NCBI GenBank assembly: GCA_046349035.1
Contig: JAXMDC010000002.1
Span: 186,001 to 250,000 of the forward strand
Length of the DNA stretch: 64,000 nt
From: JAXMDC01 sp046349035
GTDB lineage: Bacteria > Pseudomonadota > Alphaproteobacteria > Rhizobiales > Kaistiaceae
Reading direction: 5' to 3'
Made by a program: the position numbers and the translations under genes. The notes below the pieces were generated by a model. It was not told where the DNA came from, made no database searches, and saw only the letters and a program-made list of their open reading frames with translations. The first letter of the stretch is position 1, and the number at the start of each line of letters is the position of its first letter. This document shows, one piece after another, positions 42,800 through 50,519 of the stretch.

Positions 42800-42920
42800 T
42801 CCGTCTAGGGGAACGGCGCTCTTTTCGCCCGCCGGTGCGAAAAAAATCGGAGGGCGATGTCGATCCGCGGTTCGGCCGCTCGTCGTCTCAGTATCCAATC
42901 CCGAGCCACGGAGACGAACG

Positions 42921-43874
42921 ATGCCGACCAAGCCCGCTCTCGCCGCCCTTGCCCTGCTTCTCGCCGGTGCGCTTGCCGCCCCGAGCCTGCCTGCCCACGC
43001 CGAGGCCGCCGCGCCCGCGACACCGACCGCCGCCGCCCAGGCCCCTCGCGCCAGCGGACGCATCGAGGTCCGCGGCGTCAGCTACTATTACGAAGTGCGC
43101 GGGACCGGCGAACCGCTGCTCCTTCTGCACGGCGGCCTCGGCTCGATCGACATGTTCGCCCCGTTGCTGCCGGTGCTCGCCGAGCAGCGCGCGGTGATCG
43201 CCATCGACCTCCAGGGCCACGGCCGCACCACCCTCGGCAACCGGCCGATCCGCCTTCCCGATATCGGCGACGACGTCGCCGATGTGTTGAAGGCGCTTGG
43301 CTACCGCCAGGTCGACGTGTTCGGCTATTCGCTCGGCGCCGGCGTTGCCTTGCGCCTGGCGGCGCAGCACCCCGAGGCCGTCCGCCGTCTGGCGCTCGCC
43401 TCCGGCGTCTATTCGCCGGACGGCTTCTATCCGGAAATGCTGCCGCAGCAGGCCGCCGTCGGCGCGGCGATGGCCGACTTCATGAAGGATACGCCGATGT
43501 ACCGCTCCTATGCGGCGGTGGCGCCGGTGCCCGGCGACTTCCCGCGCCTCCTCGACGCGATGGGCGCCTGGATGCGCACGCCCTACGACTGGAGCGCCGA
43601 GGTGAAGGCGCTGGCGATGCCGGTGATGCTGGTCTTCGCCGACAGCGACATGATCCGCCCCGAGCACATGGTCTCGTTCTACCAGCTCCTCGGCGGCGGC
43701 CTTCGCGACGCCGGCTGGGGCCGCGAGACGATGGCCAAGAACCGCCTCGCCATCATCCCCGACGCGACCCATTACGACATCTTCGCCAGCCCCGTCCTCG
43801 CCCGCACCGTTCTTCCCTTCCTCAACGGCGAGAGCGGCGCCAAGAGCTGGGCCGACCTCGTCGACGGGCGGTAG
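42921..43874 (+). CDS. Secreted alpha/beta hydrolase
   Basis: A 317-residue protein with a signal peptide (to about PAHAEA) and a standard alpha/beta hydrolase fold: oxyanion HGGLGSIDMF, DLQGHGRTTLG, nucleophile elbow GYSLGAG (about residues 135-141), an acid in FADSD and the catalytic His in PDATHYDIF. A cap region of about 70 residues sits between the nucleophile and the acid. Esterase, epoxide-hydrolase-like or lactonase activity cannot be told apart. Confidence 0.85.
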   Translation: MPTKPALAALALLLAGALAAPSLPAHAEAAAPATPTAAAQAPRASGRIEVRGVSYYYEVRGTGEPLLLLHGGLGSIDMFAPLLPVLAEQRAVIAIDLQGHGRTTLGNRPIRLPDIGDDVADVLKALGYRQVDVFGYSLGAGVALRLAAQHPEAVRRLALASGVYSPDGFYPEMLPQQAAVGAAMADFMKDTPMYRSYAAVAPVPGDFPRLLDAMGAWMRTPYDWSAEVKALAMPVMLVFADSDMIRPEHMVSFYQLLGGGLRDAGWGRETMAKNRLAIIPDATHYDIFASPVLARTVLPFLNGESGAKSWADLVDGR

Positions 43875-44006
43875 GCAGGGACGCCGAGGGGCTCCGCGAG
43901 AAGCGGGGCCCCCCGCCAGCGCAGATATCCGCCGCCGCCCGCGTTGCCAGGGCCGGCCGGCCCTGGCTAGATGCCGTCCGGGGGAATCGACCGGAGGGTA
44001 GGGGCC

Positions 44007-44423
44007 TTGTCGAACCGCGCCGTCGCCGAAAGCTATTTCGCCAACATCTCGCGCAACCTCGATATGGCGCTCGCCGCCTTCGCGCCGGGCGCCGAGTTCG
44101 TGGCGCCAATTGGCCCGGTGCCGTTCCCGGACGGCGTGCGGATGATGCTCCAGGGCTACAACATGGCGTTTCCCGGCCATGCCTTCGAAGTGAAGCGCTG
44201 GATCGAGGACGGCGACACGCTCGTCGCCGAAGGCACCTGGGTCGGCCGCCACACCGGCACCATGCTGATGCCGGGCGCGCCGCCGGTGCCGGCGACGGGC
44301 ATGACGGTCCGAGCCCCGTTCGTCACCATCCTGCAGATGAAGAACGGCAAGATTGCCTCGCATCGCGCCTACTGGGACCTCGCCGGCTTCATGGGCCAGC
44401 TCGGCATTGCCCCGCGCCTCTAG
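44007..44423 (+). CDS. SnoaL-like / NTF2-fold protein
   Basis: A 138-residue protein of the SnoaL/ester-cyclase-like NTF2 fold: AESYFANISRNLDMALAAFAPGAEF at the start, the central GDTLVAEGTWVGRHTGTM and VTILQMKNGKIASHRAYWDLAGFMGQL at the end. It may act as a cyclase, isomerase or ligand binder. I favour TTG 44007, which has a GGAGGG motif just upstream; ATG 43971 would add 12 residues without a good ribosome-binding site. Confidence 0.78.
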   Translation: MSNRAVAESYFANISRNLDMALAAFAPGAEFVAPIGPVPFPDGVRMMLQGYNMAFPGHAFEVKRWIEDGDTLVAEGTWVGRHTGTMLMPGAPPVPATGMTVRAPFVTILQMKNGKIASHRAYWDLAGFMGQLGIAPRL

Positions 44424-44577
44424 GCCGCCGCACTCCGGACCTGAACGGGAGATAAACGGCCTGCACCGGCCGCGTTCAGGCGCGGCCGCCTAACATCGTT
44501 GGGAACCTAGGGACTGGCCCTTCGTTCAAGTCGGGGAAAAACGCCCATTTCGGGCGGGAAGCAGAGGAGAAGACCCC

Positions 44578-44673
44578 ATGGGCCGCATCGTTCGCCGGGC
44601 GCTCCTCTTCATCGGCCTTACCGCTGCCTCGACGGGCTGGATGGTCCTGCCGTATCTCTCCGTTTCCGGCTAA
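44578..44673 (+). CDS. 31-residue membrane micro-protein
   Basis: A very short ORF, M-G-R-I-V-R-R then a hydrophobic stretch (ALLFIGLTAASTGWMVLPYL) to a TAA at 44671. It has a strong AGGAGA about 8 nt before the ATG. The basic N-terminus and single membrane-spanning helix fit a small inner-membrane peptide. A small stem CGCCC/GGGCG (44542-44556) lies in the leader. No name can be given. It is independent of the neighbours, with about 150 nt upstream and 290 nt downstream non-coding. Confidence 0.5.
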   Translation: MGRIVRRALLFIGLTAASTGWMVLPYLSVSG

Positions 44674-44966
44674 GCCCCGCTTCCTGAGCGCCGCGGCCGA
44701 ACCGGCGGTGTGCAAGCGCTGGGCGCCCGGGGAGACCCAAAACCGCTGAATTCCGCGATTATGGCGCGATCTGGGCAGCCGGCGTTGCGGTGGAAAAGGC
44801 CGAACAGCGGGGACAAGCGTTTACGACGCCGCGCCTTTTTGCTGCACCTGCGAAAGAAAAGCTCGCAAATCGGCGCCTCGGTGTGCTAAATAACAACGCT
44901 GTGTCGATGCTTTGGCACCGATACACCGCCAAAAGCGCACCTTCCTCCAAAAGCGAGAGAGTTCTT

Positions 44967-45179
44967 ATGGCCAAGCCTGCCAATGGCCCGATTCACGTTC
45001 TCGACATGCCCTATAGCGGCCGGTGCAAGTTCCCGACCTGGCCGGCGGACGCTGCGTGGGAGGACAAGTGCTATTGCGGCGCCAAGGCCGAGGGCGACGC
45101 CCACTACTGCGAGACCCATATGCGCCTCGTCTACCAGCCGAGCGCTTCGCGCCGGCCGCCGTCGGTGCGCGCCGCCTGA
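44967..45179 (+). CDS. Stand-alone GcrA-type C-terminal (sigma-70-interacting) domain protein
   Basis: A 70-residue protein whose core (CKFPTWPADAAWEDKCYCG, then HYCETHMRLVYQP) follows the C-terminal domain of the alphaproteobacterial cell-cycle regulator GcrA: the CKWP start, F/Y-CG, YCxxH and R..YQP. In GcrA that domain binds domain 2 of sigma-70, while a separate N-terminal helix-turn-helix reads methylated DNA. Here the N-terminal domain is missing: only 17 residues precede the core, and the upstream frame does not encode it. A GAGAGAG ribosome-binding region and a possible -10 (TAAATA at 44885) are upstream; a terminator follows. Confidence 0.75.
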   Translation: MAKPANGPIHVLDMPYSGRCKFPTWPADAAWEDKCYCGAKAEGDAHYCETHMRLVYQPSASRRPPSVRAA

Positions 45180-45207
45180 CCCCAGCGGTATAGGGCGGAC
45201 AAGGAAG

Positions 45208-45238
45208 GGCGCGGCATCTGCCGCGCCTTTTGCTTTTT
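45208..45238 (+). terminator. Rho-independent terminator after the GcrA-domain gene
   Basis: GGCGCGGCA-TC-TGCCGCGCC (45208-45227) followed by TTTTGCTTTTT. It starts 29 nt past the stop at 45179 and separates this gene from the convergent porin array. Confidence 0.88.
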
Positions 45239-45255
45239 GAGGGCGGCTTACGCCC

Positions 45256-45930
45256 CTAGAGCCGCCAGTTGATGCCGACGCGGAGGATCTGTCCGCCTTC
45301 GCCGACATCGAGCGGCGGGTAGGGGACGGGGTGGTGGACCCGCTCGGCGAGGTCGTAGTGCAGCCACTCGGCCTTGAGCGTGACGCGCGGCGCGATCGCG
45401 AGCTCGGCGCCGAAGCCCGCCGCCCAGCCGATGTGCCACTGGCTTTCATGCGCCGGGATTCCCGGCGCGGCGATGTCCACAAGGCCGAAGGCCAGCCCCC
45501 CGGTGCCGTAGACGAGGAGGGCGCCGGAGGCGGCGCCGAGGCGGAGGCGCGCCGTGCTGAGCCAATTCGTCTCCGCCCGGCACGGACCGCCGATGCAGCC
45601 GGAGGCGATCGTGTCGTTGAGGTCGGCCCAGGCGAAATCGCCCTCGACGCCGAGAACCCATAGGCCTGTCTGCCGGTTGACGCCGGCGGTGACGCCGACC
45701 AACCCGCCCCGTGGCGCGAGGTCGAGCACGGCGGTATTGCCGTTGATTCCACGCCAGACGGTCGATGCCTTGGCGCTCCCCGCGACCGCCCCGACATAGG
45801 CACCGGACCAAGTGGCCGCCGCCGGTCCTTCAAGGAAATCGGCTGCCAATGCCTGGCCGCCAAACGCAGACGCCACGAACACGCCGGCCAGAGCCCGAAG
45901 GCCGCCGGCTAAGCCGCTTGTCCGCCGCAT
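45256..45930 (-). CDS. Outer-membrane beta-barrel protein (array member 1)
   Basis: A 224-residue Omp25/31-like barrel: signal peptide (to QALAAD), a short start WSGAYVGAVAGSAKAS, GVTAGVNRQTGLWVLGVEGDFAWADL, WLSTARLRLGAASG, YGTGGLAFGLV and a C-terminal ILRVGINWRL. It is the most divergent of the five tandem copies: it lacks the Pro-rich linker and GINGGWGWG. ATG 45930 has AGGGGG just upstream. Confidence 0.83.
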   Translation of the reverse strand: MRRTSGLAGGLRALAGVFVASAFGGQALAADFLEGPAAATWSGAYVGAVAGSAKASTVWRGINGNTAVLDLAPRGGLVGVTAGVNRQTGLWVLGVEGDFAWADLNDTIASGCIGGPCRAETNWLSTARLRLGAASGALLVYGTGGLAFGLVDIAAPGIPAHESQWHIGWAAGFGAELAIAPRVTLKAEWLHYDLAERVHHPVPYPPLDVGEGGQILRVGINWRL

Positions 45931-45960
45931 GCCCACCCCCTGTGTGGAAACGCTGCCTTC

Positions 45961-45997
45961 CCAAACAAAAACCCCGCGGGAGCAATCCCGCGGGGTT
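45961..45997 (-). terminator. Rho-independent terminator after array member 2
   Basis: AACCCCGCGGGA-GCAA-TCCCGCGGGGTT (45970-45997). On the minus strand it is followed by TTTGTTTGG. It lies between members 2 and 1 of the porin array, and its stem (CCCCGCGGG) is shared with the other array terminators. Confidence 0.88.
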
Positions 45998-46029
45998 TCG
46001 TATTCTCAGTCCCTAGACCGGAACTTCGC

Positions 46030-46740
46030 CTACATCCGCCAGTTCAGGCCGATGCGGAAGAGGTTGCCGGTCTCCTTGACGCCGACGGTGTCCGGCGTCG
46101 TCGTGACGACGTGGTCGTCGCGACCGAGATCGTAGTAGAGCCACTCGGCCTTGACGCTGAAGTTGCCGGTGAGGGCAGCTTCGACGCCGGCGCCAGCCGT
46201 CCAGCCGACGCGCGTGTTGCGGTCATGGGTCGGGCCGTCGTCGGTACCGGCCTCAACGCTGCCGAAGGCAACGCCGCCGGTGCCATAGATGAGGAAGTTG
46301 CCCGCCGCCATGCCAATGCGGATGCGGCCAGTGCCGAGCCAGTCGATCGACGAATCGCAAGCGGTGGCTGCCGACGCGGCAACGGTGCAAGCGGCCGAAC
46401 CGTTGATGTCGGCCCAGTCGAGATCGCCTTCGATACCGAGCACCCAGCCGGCGCCCTGCCAGTTGGCGCCGATGGTACCGCCGATCAGGCCGCCATCGGT
46501 GTCGTATTCGAAGGTGGCCGGCGTAGCGGGATCTTCCCAATTGGAATTGCCCCAGCCCCAACCGCCGTTGATGCCGAAATAGACGCCGTTCCAGTTATAG
46601 GCGGCGAGCGGTGCCGGCGGCGGCACGAAGGCCGGCGGGGGCGGCGGTGCGGGGCGGCGAAGGTCCGCCGCCGTGGCGAGCGCCACGGTCGAGAGCAGGG
46701 CTGCCGCCGCAAGCCCGGCTATTTTGCTGAAAGTGTTCAT
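46030..46740 (-). CDS. Outer-membrane beta-barrel protein (array member 2)
   Basis: A 236-residue barrel with a signal peptide (NTFSKIAGLAAAALLSTVAL), ADLRRPAPPPPPAFVPPP spacer, YNWNGVYFGINGGWGWG entry strand, WVLGIEGDLDWADI, WLGTGRIRIGMAAGNF, YGTGGVAFGSV, GWTAGAGVEAALTGN, KAEWLYYDLG and the C-terminal RIGLNWRM. Loops between strands (for example about residues 115-130) differ most from the paralogs and carry Cys. It has its own terminator and a GGAGAT ribosome-binding site, so it is a single-gene unit. Confidence 0.88.
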   Translation of the reverse strand: MNTFSKIAGLAAAALLSTVALATAADLRRPAPPPPPAFVPPPAPLAAYNWNGVYFGINGGWGWGNSNWEDPATPATFEYDTDGGLIGGTIGANWQGAGWVLGIEGDLDWADINGSAACTVAASAATACDSSIDWLGTGRIRIGMAAGNFLIYGTGGVAFGSVEAGTDDGPTHDRNTRVGWTAGAGVEAALTGNFSVKAEWLYYDLGRDDHVVTTTPDTVGVKETGNLFRIGLNWRM

Positions 46741-47153
46741 CAGATGGATCTCCTAACCTCGGTTCGTTCCGGCCTCGGACTGTGAGCCCCGTACCTAGGG
46801 CGGCCTCTTTCGTTGACGGTACTTCGAATCGCCGCCAGCTCCCCGTCGCAAGGACGGGTCGCACGCTTCTTTCTAGCGATGACGGGTTTACCTCGCCGAT
46901 ACGCAGGCGATTCTGCTGTCTAAATTACAGCCTCAATCGCGCCTCGCAATCCCTTTAAGCGGGGGATCGGCGTTGTTTCCTGGCGCTGCGACATCGCGGC
47001 AACAGGCGGTTGTGGATAGAACCTCGGCGCAAAGCACGCGGTGGCGATGCAGGCGGAGCGCTCTTCCCGGGCCAAGGCGCCCGCGCAGAAGCAGAAGCCC
47101 CGCGGCTGAGCCGCGGGGCCGTGAAGCCTGCAGCGGCGATGGGCCGCGCCGGC
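46741..47153. other. Intergenic region between array members 3 and 2
   Basis: 413 nt. It should hold the promoter of member 2. The terminator-like stem of member 3 is at 47097-47119. No other gene is supported. Confidence 0.55.
47097..47119 (-). terminator. Terminator-like hairpin after array member 3
   Basis: GCCCCGCGGC-TGA-GCCGCGGGGC; on the minus strand TTCTGCTTCTG follows. The U-run is weak, but stem and position match the other array terminators. Confidence 0.65.
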
Positions 47154-47810
47154 CTACATCCGCCAGTTCAGGCCGAGGCGGAAGAGGTTGCCGGTCTCGG
47201 CGAGGTCGATCGTGCCGCCCGGCCAGGTGTGGGTCTTGCCGCCGAGGTCGTAGTAAAGCCATTCGCCCTTTGCGGTGATCGCGCCGGTCAGCGCTACTTC
47301 GACGCCGAGGCCGGCGGTCCAGCCGACATGGGTCTCCTTGGCGTCGCCGCCGCCCGGCCCCTCGACGGTGCCGGTGACCCCGCCGGCGGCAAGACCGGCG
47401 GTGCCGAAGAACAGGAAATTGCCCATCGGCATGCCGGCGCGAACACGCGCCGTGCCGAGCCAATCGGTATGCGATTTCAGCACCTCCGGCGAATCGACGC
47501 TGCCTTCGATGTTGGCCCAGTCGAGATCGCCTTCGAGGCCGACCACCCAGGTGCCCATGCGCCAGTTGACGCCAACCGTGCCGCCGATCAGGCCGCCATC
47601 GGTGTCGAAGGCCACGCCTTCCCAATCCGATTCGCCCCAGCCCCAACCGCCGTTGATGCCGAAATAGACGCCGTTCCAGTTATAGGCGGCGATGGCCGCC
47701 GGCGGCGGCACCGGAGCCGCGGCGCGGCGGAAATCGGCGGCCGAACCCGTAGCGGTCAGCGCCAGGAGGCTCACCCCGGCCAGGCCGGCGACGATGGTCA
47801 GTTTCTGCAT
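47154..47810 (-). CDS. Outer-membrane beta-barrel protein (array member 3)
   Basis: A 218-residue barrel. Signal peptide MQKLTIVAGLAGVSLLALTA, short ADFRRAAAPVPPP linker, YNWNGVYFGINGGWGWG, FDTDGGLIGGTVGVNWRMG, WVVGLEGDLDWANI, WLGTARVRAGMPMGNF, GWTAGLGVEVALTGAI, KGEWLYYDLGG and RLGLNWRM. It has no Cys loop, unlike members 2 and 4. I use ATG 47810 with GGGAGAG about 9 nt upstream; ATG 47834 is in frame but would place that motif inside the gene. Confidence 0.87.
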   Translation of the reverse strand: MQKLTIVAGLAGVSLLALTATGSAADFRRAAAPVPPPAAIAAYNWNGVYFGINGGWGWGESDWEGVAFDTDGGLIGGTVGVNWRMGTWVVGLEGDLDWANIEGSVDSPEVLKSHTDWLGTARVRAGMPMGNFLFFGTAGLAAGGVTGTVEGPGGGDAKETHVGWTAGLGVEVALTGAITAKGEWLYYDLGGKTHTWPGGTIDLAETGNLFRLGLNWRM

Positions 47811-48137
47811 TCTTGAACTCTCCCTACTACTCATTCCCGGCCGAACCCGCCGGAACCCCTCAAACGCAACATGTGCGACGCCCCCTCGGGAGGAGCCGCA
47901 TCCGGCGAGGCCCCTAAGCCAAGCACCGGACGCTAAAAGGGTTTTCGGCGGCGAAACGGGCGATTCTTGGGCACCGCCGGCCGGGCAATGGGGCGCTCCT
48001 GGGGCGGTTTTGCGCCGGGGAGGGGCGGGAGGTGCGGCGGACGCCCTTGCTCGCGGTACGCGTCGCCCGGCGCCAAAGCAAAAGCCCCGCGGGAGACCCG
48101 CGGGGCTTGGAAAGTGTCGCCAGGTCGGGCGGCGGAC
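47811..48137. other. Intergenic region between array members 4 and 3
   Basis: 327 nt holding the promoter and leader of member 3 and the terminator of member 4 (48082-48108). No further gene is supported. Confidence 0.55.
48071..48108 (-). terminator. Rho-independent terminator after array member 4
   Basis: AAGCCCCGCGGG-AGA-CCCGCGGGGCTT (48082-48108); the minus-strand continuation is TTGCTTTGG. Stem and loop are identical to the terminator at 49063-49089. Confidence 0.85.
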
Positions 48138-48824
48138 TTACATCCGCCAGTTCAGGCCGAGGCGGACGAGGTTGGCGACCTCGTGGAAGCCGGCGCCGGA
48201 CCCGATGTTGTGGGTCTTGTTACCGAGGTCGACGTAAAGCCATTCGGCTTTGACGCTGAGGTTGCCGGTGAGGGCGGCCTCGGCGCCGGCGCCAGCGGTC
48301 CAACCGACGTGGGTCTGGCGGTCGGTGCCGCCCGGCGTGCTCACGGTGGCCTCAACGCTGCCGATGGCGACGCCGCCCGTGCCATAGATCATGAAGTTGC
48401 CCATGGCCACGCCGAGGCGGAGCCGGCCGGTGCCGAGCCAGTCGATGCTGGTTTCGCAAGTCTGCGTGGCGCAGGCACCGGTACTTCCGATATTGGACCA
48501 GTCGAGATCGCCCTCCAGGCCGCCGACCCACATGCCGCTCTGCACATTGGCGCCGATCGTGCCACCGACGAAGCCGCCGTCGATGTCGTACGAGTAGTGG
48601 TTGCCGGCATTGCTTGTCAGGCGCTCTTCGCCCCAACCCCAGCCGCCATTGATGCCGAAGTAGATGCCCGACCAATTGTAGACGAGTGCCGGCGGCGGAG
48701 GCGGCGGAGCGACGGCGATGGGAGCCGGCGCCGGAGCGCGGCGAAGGTCCGCGGCAGTGCTCGCGGCAGTGAGCGCCAGAAGGGCGGCCGCGGCCAGCCC
48801 GGCAATCTTGGTCACAGTGTTCAT
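48138..48824 (-). CDS. Outer-membrane beta-barrel protein (array member 4)
   Basis: A 228-residue barrel. Its signal peptide and linker (TKIAGLAAAALLALTA and ADLRRAPAPAPIAVAPPPPP) are the same as in member 5. YNWSGIYFGINGGWGWG, DIDGGFVGGTIGANVQSGMW, WLGTGRLRLGVAMGNF, YGTGGVAIGSV, GWTAGAGAEAALTGN and RLGLNWRM follow. Two Cys in a loop (ACATQTCE) may form a disulfide outside the cell. The leader before ATG 48824 (GGAGAGTACCCG) is shared with member 5. Confidence 0.88.
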   Translation of the reverse strand: MNTVTKIAGLAAAALLALTAASTAADLRRAPAPAPIAVAPPPPPPALVYNWSGIYFGINGGWGWGEERLTSNAGNHYSYDIDGGFVGGTIGANVQSGMWVGGLEGDLDWSNIGSTGACATQTCETSIDWLGTGRLRLGVAMGNFMIYGTGGVAIGSVEATVSTPGGTDRQTHVGWTAGAGAEAALTGNLSVKAEWLYVDLGNKTHNIGSGAGFHEVANLVRLGLNWRM

Positions 48825-49054
48825 CGGGTACTCTCCTTAACTCGTTCCGGCCACCGCGCCGGTCTAAGATGGAAACTGCCGCCTCGGGACGGCGTGCCTT
48901 CTGCCTTTTCCTTAGCGTGTCAGGCGGCGTGCGCAACCCCAACGCCCCAGATTCGGTGAGTTCGGGAGTTTCTGCGGCGCTGCCGCAACACGTACGCTTT
49001 GCCGGTCACCGCCGAAGGTTGTTTCAACTTGATGCAGCGGCATCCCGCCGCCCG

Positions 49055-49089
49055 CAAAGCAAAAGCCCCGCGGGAGACCCGCGGGGCTT
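49055..49089 (-). terminator. Rho-independent terminator after array member 5
   Basis: AAGCCCCGCGGG-AGA-CCCGCGGGGCTT (49063-49089); minus-strand continuation TTGCTTTGCGG. It is the same hairpin as after member 4. Confidence 0.85.
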
Positions 49090-49117
49090 GAAACGTATTG
49101 CCAGGACGGCGGCGAGC

Positions 49118-49834
49118 TTACATCCGCCAGTTCAAGCCGAGGCGGAAGAGATTTCCTGTCTCGGTCACATCCGCCCGCTCGCTGCCATCCAGCGCGTGAT
49201 TGCTCTTGCCGAGATCGTAATAGAGCCACTCGGCCTTCAAGCTGACATTCCCAGCCAGCGCGGCCTCTACACCGGCGCCCGCTGTCCAACCGACGTCGGT
49301 CGTGGTTTCGCTGCCGGACGCGGGTCCCGCGGTCGCGGCTTCGACGCCACCAAAGGCTACGCCACCCGTACCGAACAGCAGAAAGTTCCCGGCAGCCACG
49401 CCGAGTCGCAGGCGACCCGTGCCCAGCCAATTGATTTGCGAGGAGCACGTGAACAGAACGTTCGGGCATGCGGTCGAGCCCTTGATGTTCGCCCAGTCTA
49501 TGTCTGCCTCAAGACCGCCGACCCAGTTTCCACTCTGCCAGTTCACACCGACGGTCCCACCTACGAGACCGCCGTCCGTATCATGGTCGGCACGGTGGCC
49601 GGCGCTAAGCGGTCCCGCAGTGTAGACCCAGTCCGCGTTACCCCAGCCCCAGCCGCCGTTGATGCCGAAGTAGACGCCCGACCAGTTATAGGCCAACGCG
49701 AGCGGCGGAGGCGGCGGTGCGACGGCGATGGGAGCGGGCGCCGGAGCCCGGCGAAGGTCCGCGGCGGTACCCGCGGCAGTGAGCGCCAGAAGGGCGGCCG
49801 CAGCCAGCCCGGCGATCTTCGTTACATTGTACAT
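49118..49834 (-). CDS. Outer-membrane beta-barrel protein (array member 5)
   Basis: A 238-residue barrel, the first of the array in transcription order. The signal peptide (TKIAGLAAAALLALTA) and linker are nearly identical to member 4; YNWSGVYFGINGGWGWG, DTDGGLVGGTVGVNWQSGNW, WLGTGRLRLGVAAGNF, FGTGGVAFGGV, GWTAGAGVEAALAGN, KAEWLYYDLGK and RLGLNWRM complete the barrel. Loop sequences (YTAGPLSAGHRAD, CPNVLFTC) are unlike member 4. The coding sequence looks slightly less GC-rich in the loops. Confidence 0.88.
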   Translation of the reverse strand: MYNVTKIAGLAAAALLALTAAGTAADLRRAPAPAPIAVAPPPPPLALAYNWSGVYFGINGGWGWGNADWVYTAGPLSAGHRADHDTDGGLVGGTVGVNWQSGNWVGGLEADIDWANIKGSTACPNVLFTCSSQINWLGTGRLRLGVAAGNFLLFGTGGVAFGGVEAATAGPASGSETTTDVGWTAGAGVEAALAGNVSLKAEWLYYDLGKSNHALDGSERADVTETGNLFRLGLNWRM

Positions 49835-50460
49835 CGGGTACTCTCCTTACTCGTTTCCGGCCACCGCGCCGGAAGCCCTGCACTAACCCGGATAACTGCC
49901 GGCAAGCCGGCACCCCTTGGGCAAAACCATACGGCCTTGATCGCTCTCGGCAAGCCGAATCGGCCGGTCGGGGGCATTTGCGTACCCCCTGCGACTTATC
50001 GGCAACACCGAGCGCGGATCGAGGCGGCGCCTCGAGCGCCCGCGTCGGCGCCCTCAAGCCATTGCGTCTGCTCATAAAAGCGTCTCGGCCGACGATCGCC
50101 GGCGCTGCTCGTCCTTGGTGCGAAGCCGGGGAGCCAGTGCCTCGGCGGTTGCGACGTTAAGGGGGCGCCGCTCCCGCCGAGGCCCGCGCCCTTGCGGGAC
50201 GCGTTTGTGGCTATACGCGCCCTTGGCTTGGCGCTGTCGGGTCGAGCGGGAGGCCCCTCGTTGGACGGGTCCGCCTTTGAGGCCCCCCACCCGTCCTGCC
50301 GCCCCTCTGAGGGCACGGAGTGCTGCCCGGCCGGCTCATTCGGCCTCGGGCTGCAGCTGGCTTTCGCCGCTCGTTGGAGAGGGAGACTAGCGGGCGGCCT
50401 CCCGCTCACAATCCCCCCAAACGGGGGGGTGATTGCGGGCACAAGCCGCGTAACGGAGCG
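49835..50460. other. Long non-coding region upstream of the porin array
   Basis: 626 nt. The first part is the leader and promoter of array member 5. Beyond about 49,950 I see no gene with a ribosome-binding site; open frames there are Arg/Pro/Ser-rich shadows. An imperfect inverted repeat with CCCCCC/GGGGGG core lies at 50400-50440 (CCCGCTCACAATCCCCCC against GGGGGGGTGATTGCGGG). Confidence 0.55.
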
Positions 50461-50497
50461 CAGAAACGAAAAGGGCCCGGCGCATGGCCGGGCCCTT
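50461..50497 (-). terminator. Rho-independent terminator of the 298-residue envelope gene
   Basis: AAGGGCCCGGC (50471-50481) pairs with GCCGGGCCCTT (50487-50497); on the minus strand TTCGTTTCTG follows. It begins 22 nt after the stop at 50520. Confidence 0.85.
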
Positions 50498-50519
50498 ACC
50501 GAAGAGAGTGGTGCGAAGG

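Noticed and set aside
50115..50442. Open frames on both strands in the non-coding block before the 298-residue gene
   Set aside because: Arg/Pro/Ser-rich products without ribosome-binding sites or any recognisable domain.
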